In this document: positions 17,507 to 27,463 of the stretch, piece by piece
Layout of the letters: each line of letters begins with the position of its first letter
How positions within the stretch are numbered: the stretch's first letter is position 1
Origin: Mucinivorans hirudinis
Lineage (GTDB): Bacteria; Bacteroidota; Bacteroidia; Bacteroidales; Rikenellaceae
DNA: 64,000 nt
Direction: 5' to 3'
NCBI GenBank assembly: GCA_000723505.1
Contig: HG934468.1
Coordinates: 2,264,798-2,328,797, forward strand
The notes under the pieces: generated by a model
Seen by the model: only the letters and a program-made list of their open reading frames with translations
Databases searched by the model: none
What the model was told of the DNA's origin: nothing
Translations under genes and position numbers: made by a program

Positions 17507-18397
17507 ATGAACAAAGCTATACCATACAAGTTTGATAACCAATTCAAAGCGGCAGCAAGAAAGCACCAATCTAACTTTCGCGAAAGGGTGTTGTTTGTTG
17601 ATATTGATTTGAGTACAAAAGAGAAATATGGTACATTTTTAAGTGAAAATGCAGCCAAAGAGGGGTTGAACTTTTACGAGGGTTATCGCGACGAGATAAA
17701 AGGGGTTGCAGGAAAATATAATCAAGGCTCGTGGGCTAATATGCTTAGGAGCGAACATATTCCCCTGAATATTTTTGTGCCGATGAAATTGGATAAGCAG
17801 AAAACAAAAAGGTTGCTAAATGATATGTTGAAGTTGGATATTGCTGCTATTGACGATATTAAAATAGAATACGCACCCGACCCGAAAGAAAATTACCTCC
17901 AAGACAGAACGGCATTTGATACATATATAGAGTATACTCATAGGGATGGGAGCAAAGGCGGAATAGGAATTGAGGTGAAATATACGGAAGTTGCGTATAA
18001 ACTTATTAGCGGTTCAACTGAGGAACAGGTGGTTACAAGGGAGGATAACATATATCAAACTTGTGGTTCGAAAAGTGGATATTTTATCGATGCAACTGAT
18101 AAGAGGTTAATTGAAGACGATTTCAGACAGATATGGCGTAACCATCTATTGGGCGTTTCAATGATGCAAAAATTTGATATAAAATATTTTAACTCCGTTC
18201 ATCTCTATCCTGCCGGTAACGACCATTTTGTAAAAATAATACCTAAGTATGAAGAGTTGCTTACGGAAAATGGAAAGCAAACATTTACCGCTCTGACCTT
18301 TGAAAACCTTTTTGAGTATATGAAGAACTACTTCACAGACGACAAGCAAAGGGATTGGGTTAATTATTTGCAAAGACGATATATTATAGAAAAATAA
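17507..18397 (+). CDS. PGN_0703-like putative restriction endonuclease, PD-(D/E)XK type
   Basis: The 296-residue protein resembles the PGN_0703 family of putative restriction endonucleases. A candidate active site is D138 followed by E156-x-K158 in GIGIEVKYTE. The ATG at 17507 is chosen because an in-frame upstream ATG would lie inside the zinc-ribbon gene. No methyltransferase is adjacent, so a classical restriction system is not supported. It is followed within 12 bp by repeat element R1, which has a relative after another nuclease gene at 49.2 kb. Confidence 0.65.
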   Translation: MNKAIPYKFDNQFKAAARKHQSNFRERVLFVDIDLSTKEKYGTFLSENAAKEGLNFYEGYRDEIKGVAGKYNQGSWANMLRSEHIPLNIFVPMKLDKQKTKRLLNDMLKLDIAAIDDIKIEYAPDPKENYLQDRTAFDTYIEYTHRDGSKGGIGIEVKYTEVAYKLISGSTEEQVVTREDNIYQTCGSKSGYFIDATDKRLIEDDFRQIWRNHLLGVSMMQKFDIKYFNSVHLYPAGNDHFVKIIPKYEELLTENGKQTFTALTFENLFEYMKNYFTDDKQRDWVNYLQRRYIIEK

Positions 18398-18409
18398 ATA
18401 ATACAATAT

Positions 18410-18604
18410 ATGAAATTGTCATAATCCCATTTTGAGCAACCAACAGCGATGATTATCTGCATATTGCGCGCCCACAGAACGCCGCCGGTGGTGGGATGCA
18501 GAATGGTGCGTAGCCGCTCGGGCAATTTCCGCCGTGTGGAGAGACGACGGGCTGACCGATTTTCGTCAGAAAATCGGTTTAGCAAACATAAGTAACTAAT
18601 AAAC
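18410..18604 (+). repeat. Palindromic element R1, 3' of a nuclease gene
   Basis: It starts with ATGAAATTGTCATAA (18410-18424), has GC-rich arms (GCCGCCGG...GGGATGCAGAATG, 18481-18505) and an 8-bp-stem hairpin CCGATTTT/AAAATCGG (18556-18577), then TTAGCA. The same parts in the same order occur in R2 at 49058-49236 on the other strand. It lies between the nuclease stop and ntpA. Confidence 0.75.
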
Positions 18605-18621
18605 TACTATTTGTAAAAAAT

Positions 18622-20376
18622 ATGAAAACAACAGGTGAAGTTGTGGGTATCATCGCTAACCTTGTAACGGTCAAGGCAAACGGGGCGGTGGCGCAAAACG
18701 AAATATGTTTTATCACTTTGCGCTCGGGCGTGAGGTTGATGGCAGAGGTTATCAAAATTACCGGAGAAAAGGTTTTTGTTCAGGTCTTTGAATCTACTCG
18801 TGGATTGAGCATTGGTGCACCCGTTGAATTTGAGGGATATATGCTCAATGCAACCCTGGGTCCGGGTATCCTCAAACGTATCTATGACGGACTGCAGAGC
18901 GATTTACAGGCAATGGAAGGTGTGTTTTTGCAAAGAGGGCTTTACAACGACCCACTGGATATGAGCAGCGAATGGGAATTTACGCCGACAGCTCAGGCGG
19001 GCGATAAGGTGCAGGCGGGCGATTGGCTCGGCTGGGTGCCCGAAGGGTGGCTCGAACATAAAATTATGGTGCCCTTTGCCTTTAAGGGCGAGTATCGGAT
19101 TAAATCGATAGTCGAAAAGGGGGTCTGTAAAATTACGGATACTGTGGCTGTTCTTGTGGATAATAGTGGTGAAGAACACAATGTTACGATGATTCAGAAG
19201 TGGCCTGTGAAGATTCCCATTACCGCATATAAGGATAAGCCGCGCCCAATGCGTACAATGGAGGTGGGAATGCGAGCTATAGACACATTTAACCCCATTG
19301 CCGAGGGTGGCACGGGATTTATTCCCGGTCCTTTCGGTGCTGGAAAGACAGTATTGCAGCACGCAATATCAAAACAGGCTGATGCGCAGGTGATTATAAT
19401 TGCCGCTTGCGGTGAGCGTGCAAATGAGGTTGTGGAGACCTTTGTGGAATTTCCGGAACTGGACGACCCACGTACAGGGCGCAAATTGATGGAGCGTACA
19501 GTGATTATCGCAAACACATCCAATATGCCCGTTTCGGCGCGTGAGGCTTCGGTTTACACGGCGATGACCATCGGTGAGTATTATCGTGCTATGGGTTACA
19601 AGGTTCTGTTGTTGGCAGACTCGACCTCGCGTTGGGCGCAGGCTCTGCGTGAGATGAGTAATCGCCTCGAGGAGCTGCCCGGACAGGATGCCTTCCCGAT
19701 GGACTTACCGGCAATTATCTCGGCGTTCTATGCACGTGCCGGTTTCGTATATCTCAACAACGGGCAGAGCGGCTCGGTAACTTTCATTGGTACGGTTTCG
19801 CCAGCAGGTGGTAACCTCAAAGAGCCTGTTACTGAGGCTACTAAAAAGGCAGCAAGATGTTTTTACGCTCTTTCTCAGCAGCGTGCCGACTCCAAGCGTT
19901 ACCCCGCTATCGACCCTCTGGATAGCTACTCGAAATATTTGGAGTATCCCGAAATTATCGAATACTTAGGCGAAAAATTTGGTAGCGACTGGGTGGGCAA
20001 AGTTAATGCGGCAAAGACTATTGTTCAGCGCGGTAAGGAGGCTTACGAGCAAATCAACATCTTGGGTGATGACGGCGTGCCGGTTGAGTACCACGACCGT
20101 TACTGGAAGTCGGAACTCATCGACTTCATAATCTTGCAGCAGGACTCCTTCGATAAGACGGACTCGAACTGCCCGATGTCACGACAGGTGTATATGTTCG
20201 ACTTGGTGATGGGTATATGCAATATGGGGTTCCGGTTCTCTAATTTTGAGGAGGTTGTATCATATTACAAGAATCTGATAAACTCACTTCGTCAGATGAA
20301 CTACTCACCCTTCGAGAGCGAGGAGTTCAATAAGTATCTTGCGCAAACAAAAGCTATTTTGGCTGAAAAAGAGTAA
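18622..20376 (+). CDS. ntpA: V-type ATPase catalytic subunit A
   Basis: Subunit A hydrolyses or makes ATP in the A3B3 head. The P-loop GPFGAGKT is at residues 236-243. The family-specific non-homologous region precedes it (about 110-200). The arginine-finger region and C-terminal domain look intact. The length of 584 matches the family. It is separated from DUF2764 by about 2.8 kb of cargo and from ntpB by 1.7 kb, although these genes normally adjoin. Confidence 0.97.
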   Translation: MKTTGEVVGIIANLVTVKANGAVAQNEICFITLRSGVRLMAEVIKITGEKVFVQVFESTRGLSIGAPVEFEGYMLNATLGPGILKRIYDGLQSDLQAMEGVFLQRGLYNDPLDMSSEWEFTPTAQAGDKVQAGDWLGWVPEGWLEHKIMVPFAFKGEYRIKSIVEKGVCKITDTVAVLVDNSGEEHNVTMIQKWPVKIPITAYKDKPRPMRTMEVGMRAIDTFNPIAEGGTGFIPGPFGAGKTVLQHAISKQADAQVIIIAACGERANEVVETFVEFPELDDPRTGRKLMERTVIIANTSNMPVSAREASVYTAMTIGEYYRAMGYKVLLLADSTSRWAQALREMSNRLEELPGQDAFPMDLPAIISAFYARAGFVYLNNGQSGSVTFIGTVSPAGGNLKEPVTEATKKAARCFYALSQQRADSKRYPAIDPLDSYSKYLEYPEIIEYLGEKFGSDWVGKVNAAKTIVQRGKEAYEQINILGDDGVPVEYHDRYWKSELIDFIILQQDSFDKTDSNCPMSRQVYMFDLVMGICNMGFRFSNFEEVVSYYKNLINSLRQMNYSPFESEEFNKYLAQTKAILAEKE

Positions 20377-20383
20377 ATTTTGG

Positions 20384-20638
20384 ATGTTAAACGCTGAATT
20401 ACAACAAAGAAGAGCATCTCTCATTAATAGAATCTCTAAATTAGATACCATTTACGATATTGAATATTTAGAGCAGGATGTTACTATGCTCGAATATGAG
20501 AGAGATGGCAGCATAATTCCGCCGTTTGCCATAACCGACCGAGAGTTGAGTGTGCTTCTGAAAAAAAGAGAAGCAAATCCCAATCCCATTTATATTTCCA
20601 ATGAGGAGGTAATGAAACGGTTGGCACAATGGGAATGA
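20384..20638 (+). CDS. Putative antitoxin of a RelE/ParE-type pair
   Basis: This 84-residue hydrophilic protein has a helical, Glu/Leu-rich N-terminus (LNAELQQRRASLINRISKL) and no recognised DNA-binding motif. Its 3' end overlaps the toxin gene by 10 bp, the usual antitoxin-first layout, and this is the main evidence. It starts 7 bp after the ntpA stop. The ATG at 20384 is chosen because a longer version would lie within ntpA. Confidence 0.6.
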   Translation: MLNAELQQRRASLINRISKLDTIYDIEYLEQDVTMLEYERDGSIIPPFAITDRELSVLLKKREANPNPIYISNEEVMKRLAQWE

Positions 20639-20931
20639 AAATAATTTGGCAAAAGGAAGCAGAAGAGGAATTTGCCGAGATAATGAAGTGGTACAAGGAT
20701 AATTGTGCTCCATCAGCTCGTGACAAACTAATGAAAAATATAGGGCAACGAATAGTATTGTTATCGAGGCAGCCATTTATTGGCAAACGATTTTTCACAT
20801 CAACTGACACAGAAAAAGAGTATAGAATTTTGAAAATATATAGGAATCTAAGAGTGATATATTATTTCAGTAATGATAATATTTGCATTGTTCATATCGG
20901 AGATTGTCGTAACACTTTTGTAAATTGCTAA
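20629..20931 (+). CDS. RelE/ParE-family toxin
   Basis: This 100-residue basic protein fits the RelE/ParE superfamily: KIIWQKEAEEEFAEI at the start, a central helix pair, GKRFF, and the strands YRILKIYRNLRVIYYF and IVHIGDCR. Members act as mRNA interferases or gyrase poisons; which applies cannot be read here. The start may be 20629 or 20635. It is part of the cargo inserted between ntpA and ntpB. Confidence 0.82.
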   Translation: MGMKIIWQKEAEEEFAEIMKWYKDNCAPSARDKLMKNIGQRIVLLSRQPFIGKRFFTSTDTEKEYRILKIYRNLRVIYYFSNDNICIVHIGDCRNTFVNC

Positions 20932-20938
20932 AACAGTA

Positions 20939-22057
20939 ATGTCTATGTATGTTATCGATGAAGAGACCAATAGTATCTCGAAAATACGCAAATGTTCTTT
21001 CAAAGACTTAAACTATGGTGAAAGGGAACATTTACAGGAATGGATAGCTAAAGAACCAAATTCACTCGGTGAAGAATTGCTGATAATACAAAAAGAGTTC
21101 AGCGGTTTCAGTGAAACTAACGAAAGACTTGATTTATTGGCATTAGATAAATTTGGTAATCTCGTTATTATTGAGAACAAACTTGACGATTCAGGTACAG
21201 ATGTGACTTGGCAAGTTATCAAGTACGCTTCGTATTGTTCAAATCTATCAAAGCAAGAAATAATTCAGATATATCAAAAATATCTCGGTTACGTTGGAGT
21301 TGCTGAAGAAAAATTGTCGGAATTTTTCAATAAAGATATATCAGAAATAGAATTAAATAAAGGCGCAAATTCTCAAAGACTTTTCTTGGTTGCAGCAAAT
21401 TTCAGAAAAGAGGTAACGTCATCGGTAATTTGGTTGTTAAATTATAATCTTCGGATTAAATGTTTCAAAGTAACTCCATATAAGCTACAAGAAAAGATAT
21501 TTCTTAACTTTGAGCAAATTATTCCAATGTTAGATGCGGGTGACTACACTATCAGAATGACAACAAAAAAGCAAGAAGAGACACAAGAGGAAGAGATAAT
21601 AAAGCAGTCGCAAATTGTTAGACAAAAGTTTTGGACTGCATTTTTGGTTTATGCAAATGGACGCTCCAATCTATTTATTAACAATTCGTACTCTTCTGAA
21701 AATTGGCTGGCAAAAGGGATTGGGTTATCAGGCGTAAATCTAAATCTTGTTATCAGTAAAAAAAGTTGTAGAACTGAAATTTACATCAGCATTGGTTCTA
21801 AAGAGTTGAATAAAAAAGTCTTTGATCTTTTTTTTGTGAAAAAAGATGAAATTGAAACTGCTTTTGGGGACGAATTAATATGGGAAAGAAAAGATGATAA
21901 AATTAGTTGTAGAATAAAGTCGGAAATAGAACTCAATTGCTATGAGGAAGATAACTGGAATGAAGCATTTGATTTTCTAATTAACACATCTCAACGACTT
22001 GACACGGCAATAAAAAAAACTATTACAGAAATTTCGAAGGTGATAAAACAATTTTAG
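20939..22057 (+). CDS. DUF4268 protein with an N-terminal PD-(D/E)XK-like nuclease domain
   Basis: The N-terminal ~100 residues hold a nuclease-like core: LQEWIAKEPNSLGEELLIIQ, then RLDLLALD (D65) and IIENKLDDSG (E79-x-K81). A middle helical region and a C-terminal DUF4268 domain (about 220-370) follow. Such proteins occur as accessory genes and may act on foreign DNA; the target is unknown. It is clearly AT-richer than the flanking V-ATPase genes, which suggests transfer. It follows the toxin gene by 7 bp. Confidence 0.8.
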   Translation: MSMYVIDEETNSISKIRKCSFKDLNYGEREHLQEWIAKEPNSLGEELLIIQKEFSGFSETNERLDLLALDKFGNLVIIENKLDDSGTDVTWQVIKYASYCSNLSKQEIIQIYQKYLGYVGVAEEKLSEFFNKDISEIELNKGANSQRLFLVAANFRKEVTSSVIWLLNYNLRIKCFKVTPYKLQEKIFLNFEQIIPMLDAGDYTIRMTTKKQEETQEEEIIKQSQIVRQKFWTAFLVYANGRSNLFINNSYSSENWLAKGIGLSGVNLNLVISKKSCRTEIYISIGSKELNKKVFDLFFVKKDEIETAFGDELIWERKDDKISCRIKSEIELNCYEEDNWNEAFDFLINTSQRLDTAIKKTITEISKVIKQF

Positions 22058-22096
22058 TTATTAAATATACTTTGCTAAAAATATAAAACAACATAA

Positions 22097-23407
22097 ATGA
22101 CAGCATTTCAGAAGATATACACCCAACTGGGTGCTATCACAAAAGCAACCGTAACATTGAAGGCGTCGGGAGTTGCCAACGACGAACTGGCGACCGTGGC
22201 GGGGCGTTTGGCTCAGGTGGTGAAGTTGGCGGGCGAAAACGTTACCTTGCAGGTTTTTGCGGGCACAGAAGGTATTCCGACCAATGCCGAAGTAATTTTT
22301 CAGGGAACACCACCAACGCTCAAGGTGAGTGATGAACTCTGCGGGAGGTTTTTCAATGCCTATGGTCTGCCGCTGGATGGTGAACCCATTCAAGGGCGAG
22401 AGGTGGAGATTGGCGGGCCGACGGTTAATCCCTACAAACGCAAGCAACCCTCAGAGCTTATTGCTACAGGGATTGCAGGTATCGACCTGAATAACACGCT
22501 GGTTTCGGGGCAAAAGATTCCATTCTTTGCCGACCCCAACCAACCTTTCAATCAAGTGATGGCGATGGTTGCTTTGAGGGCGCAGGTAGACCGTATCATA
22601 CTCGGCGGTATGGGTATGACCAATGATGACTACCTTTTCTATAAGAATGTTTTTGACAATGCCGGAGTTTTGGATAGAATCGTTTCGTTTGTGAACACGA
22701 CCGATAATCCGCCTGTTGAGCGTCTTCTTGTGCCCGATATGGCATTGACGGCGGCTGAGTATTTTGCAGTGGAAAAGAACGAGAAGGTGCTCGTACTGCT
22801 CACCGATATGACCCTCTATGCCGATGCTTTGGCGATTGTGAGTAACCGTATGGACCAGATTCCGTCCAAGGACTCTATGCCCGGCTCGCTATATTCGGAT
22901 TTGGCAAAAATTTACGAAAAGGCGGTGCAGTTGCCCGGTGGCGGTTCGATTACCATTTTGGCGGTTACGACACTCTCCTCGGGAGACATCACCCACGCTG
23001 TGCCCGACAACACGGGATATATCACTGAGGGTCAGTTGTTCTTGCGTAATGATTCGGAAATTGGGAAGGTTATTGTAGACCCATTCCGCTCGCTTTCTCG
23101 TCTAAAACAACTTGTGATTGGTAAGAAAACACGCGAAGACCATCCGCAGGTGATGAATGCTGCCGTGCGTCTTTATGCCGATGCTGCAAATGCGCGCACG
23201 AAGCTCGAAAACGGTTTCGACCTTTCGGACTATGACACTCGAACATTGGCTTTTGCCAAGGAGTACTCTGAGGAGCTGTTGGCAATAGACGTAAACATCT
23301 CTATTACAGAGATGTTAGATACGGCTTGGAGGCTCTTTGCCAGACATTTCCAAAAGTCGGAGGTGGCTATCAAAGAGGCTTTGGTTGAGAAGTACTGGGT
23401 GAAGTAA
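22097..23407 (+). CDS. ntpB: V-type ATPase subunit B
   Basis: This is the non-catalytic subunit of the A3B3 head. The 436-residue protein has the family body (SGVANDELATVAG near the start, then PFFADPNQPFNQ) and lacks a functional P-loop, as expected. It ends 110 bp before ntpD; that gap holds no gene. Confidence 0.96.
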   Translation: MTAFQKIYTQLGAITKATVTLKASGVANDELATVAGRLAQVVKLAGENVTLQVFAGTEGIPTNAEVIFQGTPPTLKVSDELCGRFFNAYGLPLDGEPIQGREVEIGGPTVNPYKRKQPSELIATGIAGIDLNNTLVSGQKIPFFADPNQPFNQVMAMVALRAQVDRIILGGMGMTNDDYLFYKNVFDNAGVLDRIVSFVNTTDNPPVERLLVPDMALTAAEYFAVEKNEKVLVLLTDMTLYADALAIVSNRMDQIPSKDSMPGSLYSDLAKIYEKAVQLPGGGSITILAVTTLSSGDITHAVPDNTGYITEGQLFLRNDSEIGKVIVDPFRSLSRLKQLVIGKKTREDHPQVMNAAVRLYADAANARTKLENGFDLSDYDTRTLAFAKEYSEELLAIDVNISITEMLDTAWRLFARHFQKSEVAIKEALVEKYWVK

Positions 23408-23517
23408 TATCGCACTTTTATTTGCGTTGCTCTGTAATTTTAGCGGTGGAAAGACTCTGCGCTAAGTGGTGGGGACAAAAATAGATTGCGGGTAAAACCT
23501 GAAATGAGATAGAATCA

Positions 23518-24108
23518 ATGATAAATTTTCAATTCAATAAAACATCGCTCAACGACCTTGGCAAGCAGCTCAAGATGAGGGAGAAAGCACTCCCTACGAT
23601 TAAGAGTAAGGAGGCGGCTCTACGTTTGGAGGTCAAAAAGGCTAAGGATATCGAGAAGCAGCTTGATGATAAAATCGAACAGACCATCTCCTCGTATGAG
23701 TATATGGTTGAGCTGTGGGGTGAATTCGACACTTCGCTCATCGAGATTGAGGATGTTCAGCTTCGCAGCGTGAAGATTGCGGGGGTGAATATTCCTCAGT
23801 TGGACGAGATTATTTACAGCGAAAAGCCCTACAATCTCTTCACGGCTCCGCTTTGGATAGCAGATGGTGTCGAGATACTTAAATCGCTGGCTCAGATTGG
23901 CATAGAGCGCGAAATTATGAACCGTAAACGCGAGATTCTGGAGCATACCCGCAAGAAGACCACCCAGAAGGTGAACCTCTACGAAAAGGTGCAAATTCCG
24001 GGTTATCAGGAGGCTATACGCAAAATTAAGCGTTTCCTCGAAGATGAGGAGAACCTGAGCAAGGCTGCTCAGAAGATTGTTAAATCAAGAATAGAGGAGG
24101 CAAGCTAA
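23518..24108 (+). CDS. ntpD: V-type ATPase subunit D
   Basis: Subunit D is the central rotor shaft. At 196 residues it is predicted as long N- and C-terminal coiled-coil helices around a short central strand region, as in the family. Its TAA stop overlaps the ntpI ATG by 1 bp. Confidence 0.9.
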   Translation: MINFQFNKTSLNDLGKQLKMREKALPTIKSKEAALRLEVKKAKDIEKQLDDKIEQTISSYEYMVELWGEFDTSLIEIEDVQLRSVKIAGVNIPQLDEIIYSEKPYNLFTAPLWIADGVEILKSLAQIGIEREIMNRKREILEHTRKKTTQKVNLYEKVQIPGYQEAIRKIKRFLEDEENLSKAAQKIVKSRIEEAS

Positions 24109-25886
24109 TGATTGTAGAATTAACAAGATACCGGTTTTTGCTCTTCCACACGGATGTGAAGCTGTTCTTGGAGCGGCTGCGCGAGGTGGGGCTTGTTGAT
24201 GTTACCACAACCTCGTGGCAGGGGACACCCGAGCAGATGGAACTACTCGAAAAAGCGGAACATTACAAGAGTGTTGCCAAGGCAATGGCTTCGGTGAGGG
24301 GTGAGGGACACTCTTTTAATAAAGTGAAAGATGCTGTTAGCCAGTGGGATAGTGCCGTGGCAGAAATTGAGGCTTTGGAAGTGGCTATTGAAAAGGCGCG
24401 CTTACAGGCTCAGAATGTGGAGATATGGGGTGAGTTCGACCCCAAGGCTATCACACACCTTCGGGGTCAGGGGATTTTTGTGCGCTTCTTTGAGGTGGCT
24501 ACCAAGGAGTTTCGCGAGGATTGGAGTTATGAATATCCGATTGAGGTGGTGGCGACAAGGGGGTCAAATACTTACTTTGTAATTGCTGCATCGCCCGAGC
24601 AAGAGATTGATTTGCCGGTAATTGAGCACCCCGCGCCGATGAAATCGGCAGATGATTACTTGGCAGATGCTGCGAGCTATTTGGAAAAGCAGGTCTGTAT
24701 GCAGACTCTCAAGGCACGCGCCGCATTGTCTGCCGAGGCTATAATGGCAGAGTCGAGGCATATGCGCGAGCAATTTGAATTTGCGAGGGCGAGCGAATCG
24801 GGTGAGGAGTTTGCCGAAGGGTCGCTTGTGGTGATTGAGGGTTGGAGCGAAAAGGCACATATGCCGGCGATAGAAAAGTTCGCTCAGGGTGAGGAGGTTG
24901 TATACTTTGCCGAAGCGGCAAAAGAGGAACACAACCCGCCTGTGAAGCTCAAAAATAGATTTTTTGCGCGGCTGTTCGAGCCTATCGGTCAGCTCTATAT
25001 GTTGCCTCGTTACAATGAGTTAGATGTAACACCATTCTTTGCACCGTTTTTTATGATATTCTTCGGAATGTGTTTTGGTGACGCGGGATATGGGTTGTTG
25101 CTTATTGTGGCGATTTTGGTGCTGTGGAAGAGAGTTCCCAAAAAGTTCCACGACTTCCTCTGGCTTGGAATTTTTTTGAACATTGCCACTGTAATTTTCG
25201 GGCTGCTCACCGGTAACGTCTTCGGCATTGAACTCGCAAAGATGGAAAAGTTAGTGGAGTTCAAAGATTACTTCATTGCCAACGAAAATATGTTCAACGT
25301 TGCCATTGGGCTTGGAGCAGTACAAGTGCTTTTTGGTCAGATACTTCGCATTTTCAACAGGAGTAAGCGCGGAGGCAGTTTCCTTTATGGACTTTCGAGC
25401 CTTGGGTGGGTGATTCTCTTCATCTCGCTCGGGGTTGCATTTGCTGAGCTAACACCTGCATTTACAGTTAGTTCTACTGCGTTCTACATTACCGCCGGTA
25501 TTGCCTGCTTCCTGATTCTATTTATGAATTCGCCGGGCAAAAATCCGTTCATCAATTTTGGCAAGGGACTTTACAGTTTCTATGAGCAGGCTACGGGCGT
25601 TATCGGCGACTTGATATCTTATGTGCGTCTGTTTGCCATAGGCTTAGCCGGAGCGATAATTGCGCAGGTTTTCAATGCCTTGTCCGTTGGTTTGAGCGGC
25701 GATATTCCGGTTGTGAGTTGGATAGTTATGGCTGCAATATTGCTCATAGGACACGGTTTGAATATCTTTATTAGCATACTCGGAGCGTTTGTTCACCCTG
25801 TGCGTTTGACCTTCGTTGAGTTCTACAAAAATGCTGAATTTGAGGGTGGTAGCCGTGCTTTTGAACCGTTTAAGAAAGTGGAATAA
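24108..25886 (+). CDS. ntpI: V-type ATPase subunit I (membrane a-type subunit)
   Basis: The first ~310 residues are soluble and helical (stator arm); the rest has about seven to eight membrane segments. The conserved arginine facing the rotor ring is in LISYVRLFAIGLAG, about residue 506. The length of 592 is normal. Together with NtpK it forms the ion path. Confidence 0.95.
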   Translation: MIVELTRYRFLLFHTDVKLFLERLREVGLVDVTTTSWQGTPEQMELLEKAEHYKSVAKAMASVRGEGHSFNKVKDAVSQWDSAVAEIEALEVAIEKARLQAQNVEIWGEFDPKAITHLRGQGIFVRFFEVATKEFREDWSYEYPIEVVATRGSNTYFVIAASPEQEIDLPVIEHPAPMKSADDYLADAASYLEKQVCMQTLKARAALSAEAIMAESRHMREQFEFARASESGEEFAEGSLVVIEGWSEKAHMPAIEKFAQGEEVVYFAEAAKEEHNPPVKLKNRFFARLFEPIGQLYMLPRYNELDVTPFFAPFFMIFFGMCFGDAGYGLLLIVAILVLWKRVPKKFHDFLWLGIFLNIATVIFGLLTGNVFGIELAKMEKLVEFKDYFIANENMFNVAIGLGAVQVLFGQILRIFNRSKRGGSFLYGLSSLGWVILFISLGVAFAELTPAFTVSSTAFYITAGIACFLILFMNSPGKNPFINFGKGLYSFYEQATGVIGDLISYVRLFAIGLAGAIIAQVFNALSVGLSGDIPVVSWIVMAAILLIGHGLNIFISILGAFVHPVRLTFVEFYKNAEFEGGSRAFEPFKKVE

Positions 25887-25908
25887 ATTAATAACAAAAT
25901 AAAAATAA

Positions 25909-26361
<453 letters not shown>

Positions 26362-26376
26362 CAGTTATCTAACCAA

Positions 26377-26415
26377 AGAGAAGGCAATCATTTGGGAAAA
26401 ATGGTTGCCTTCTCT
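26377..26415 (+). terminator. Terminator of the V-ATPase operon
   Basis: AGAGAAGGCAA (26377-26387) pairs with TTGCCTTCTCT (26405-26415). A further five pairs, one of them G-T, extend the stem to 16 bp, and GTTTTAT follows. Confidence 0.9.
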
Positions 26416-26661
26416 GTTTTATATAACTCTCAGTTAAGTCTTATTCGATAATTCGTTAAAATTTTTGCTATAAAAAACCGGTTAAATTTTGCCATTAAAG
26501 TTTGAAAACGGACTCAAAAATATTTTGAGCCCACCGGCATCTATCACTTCGTATATCGTTTAATCATCATAATTTCAATCTTTTACCATCATTATGTGCC
26601 GGATAAATTGGGCTAGGTAACAATTTTAAGTTTCATATTAACGATAATCACACCTCTCCGG

Positions 26662-26964
26662 TTAGGGAACTAATTCCACAAATGCAGCCACTAGTGGTAT
26701 GGAATTGAAATATTTGAGATTAATTTTACACTTCCTTATTTCGCCAAGTTGTCCGCGGTCGGTAACTTTAATGGCACCCGATCGACTGAGGTCGAAAAGC
26801 AGCGGATATATACGCAACACATCCCCACCATATTCTACGGCAATTTTTTGAACCTCGATAGGCTCCTTGGTTTTATTTAGATAGTTTAATAGCAGGATTC
26901 CATCCTCAAGTTTGTGGTAGCTGAATCCCAACTCTACACACAGATTACGAAAACGAGTCTTCAT
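26662..26964 (-). CDS. Hypothetical protein, possible winged-helix fold
   Basis: The 100-residue protein is not recognised. It is basic at the ends and has a helix-helix-strand pattern (GILLLNYLNKTKEP, IYPLLFDLSRSGAIKVTDRG) compatible with a winged helix. It stands alone between the V-ATPase terminator and the phosphate cluster. The 300 bp before it on the plus strand hold only the operon terminator. Confidence 0.5.
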   Translation of the reverse strand: MKTRFRNLCVELGFSYHKLEDGILLLNYLNKTKEPIEVQKIAVEYGGDVLRIYPLLFDLSRSGAIKVTDRGQLGEIRKCKINLKYFNSIPLVAAFVELVP

Positions 26965-27135
26965 CTTAATAGTTTAATTTTGAATTAGTAGTTATAATTC
27001 CCAAAAACACCTATATAACACAAGCAAAGTAGTGGTAGGTTCTGCATTTATTGCATATGTCGAAACTGATGGATGCAGAGTTCTTTTCTAAAATAGTGAC
27101 GAAAAATTTATTAATGTGTCACCCCTAAATTTGGA

Positions 27136-27194
27136 CAAAGTGCATTATATTTCAAATGTTCAATATCATAATATGCTGAAAATATTGCACTTTG
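27136..27194. repeat. Imperfect inverted repeat
   Basis: CAAAGTGCA (27136-27144) pairs with TGCACTTTG (27186-27194), with near-complementary AT-rich sequence inside. It could be the remains of an insertion-sequence end or a protein-binding site. Confidence 0.5.
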
Positions 27195-27389
27195 CAATGC
27201 ATCCACTAGGCATTTTGCTTGGCAGAGTAATCCCAAGGCAAAAGTAGCCTGTTTATTTGTGATATGTGCAGTATCTAAAATAGGCAAATTAGTACAAATC
27301 TCTTTTTACATAAAAAAGCTGCATTATTACCACTGCAATCACTGGGGTGTCGATAAGAAATTATCAAGAAAACCAAATAATTTCACCTT

Positions 27390-27437
27390 TACATAACCAC
27401 TTCTTAATTATTTCTTAACAGCAGCCGTGTAACTTTG
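27390..27437 (+). promoter_or_regulatory. Pho-box-like promoter of the phosphate porin
   Basis: TTCTTAA occurs at 27401-27407 and 27412-27418, exactly 11 bp apart, with a weaker third unit (TACATAA, 27390-27396) in phase. An 11-bp period is typical of PhoB/PhoP sites. A -7 element TAACTTTG follows at 27430-27437, and no TTTG -33 box is present, as expected for an activator-dependent promoter. Confidence 0.6.
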
Positions 27438-27463
27438 CGGTGTAAAACAATAAATAATTCCGA

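Larger units (their letters stand above)
26965..27463. other. Intergenic region upstream of the phosphate cluster
   Basis: No gene is visible in these 499 bp. An imperfect inverted repeat (27136-27194) and the Pho-box promoter (27390-27437) are the recognisable items. The AT-rich stretch at about 27100-27200 may be an insertion-sequence remnant. Confidence 0.5.

Noticed and set aside
17507-18397. Complete restriction-modification system
   Set aside because: No methyltransferase or specificity gene lies near any of the four nuclease-like genes.
18410-18604. Integron attC site behind a cassette-like nuclease gene
   Set aside because: The element is palindromic and 3' of the gene, but no RYYYAAC/GTTRRRY pair bounds it and no integrase is in the window.
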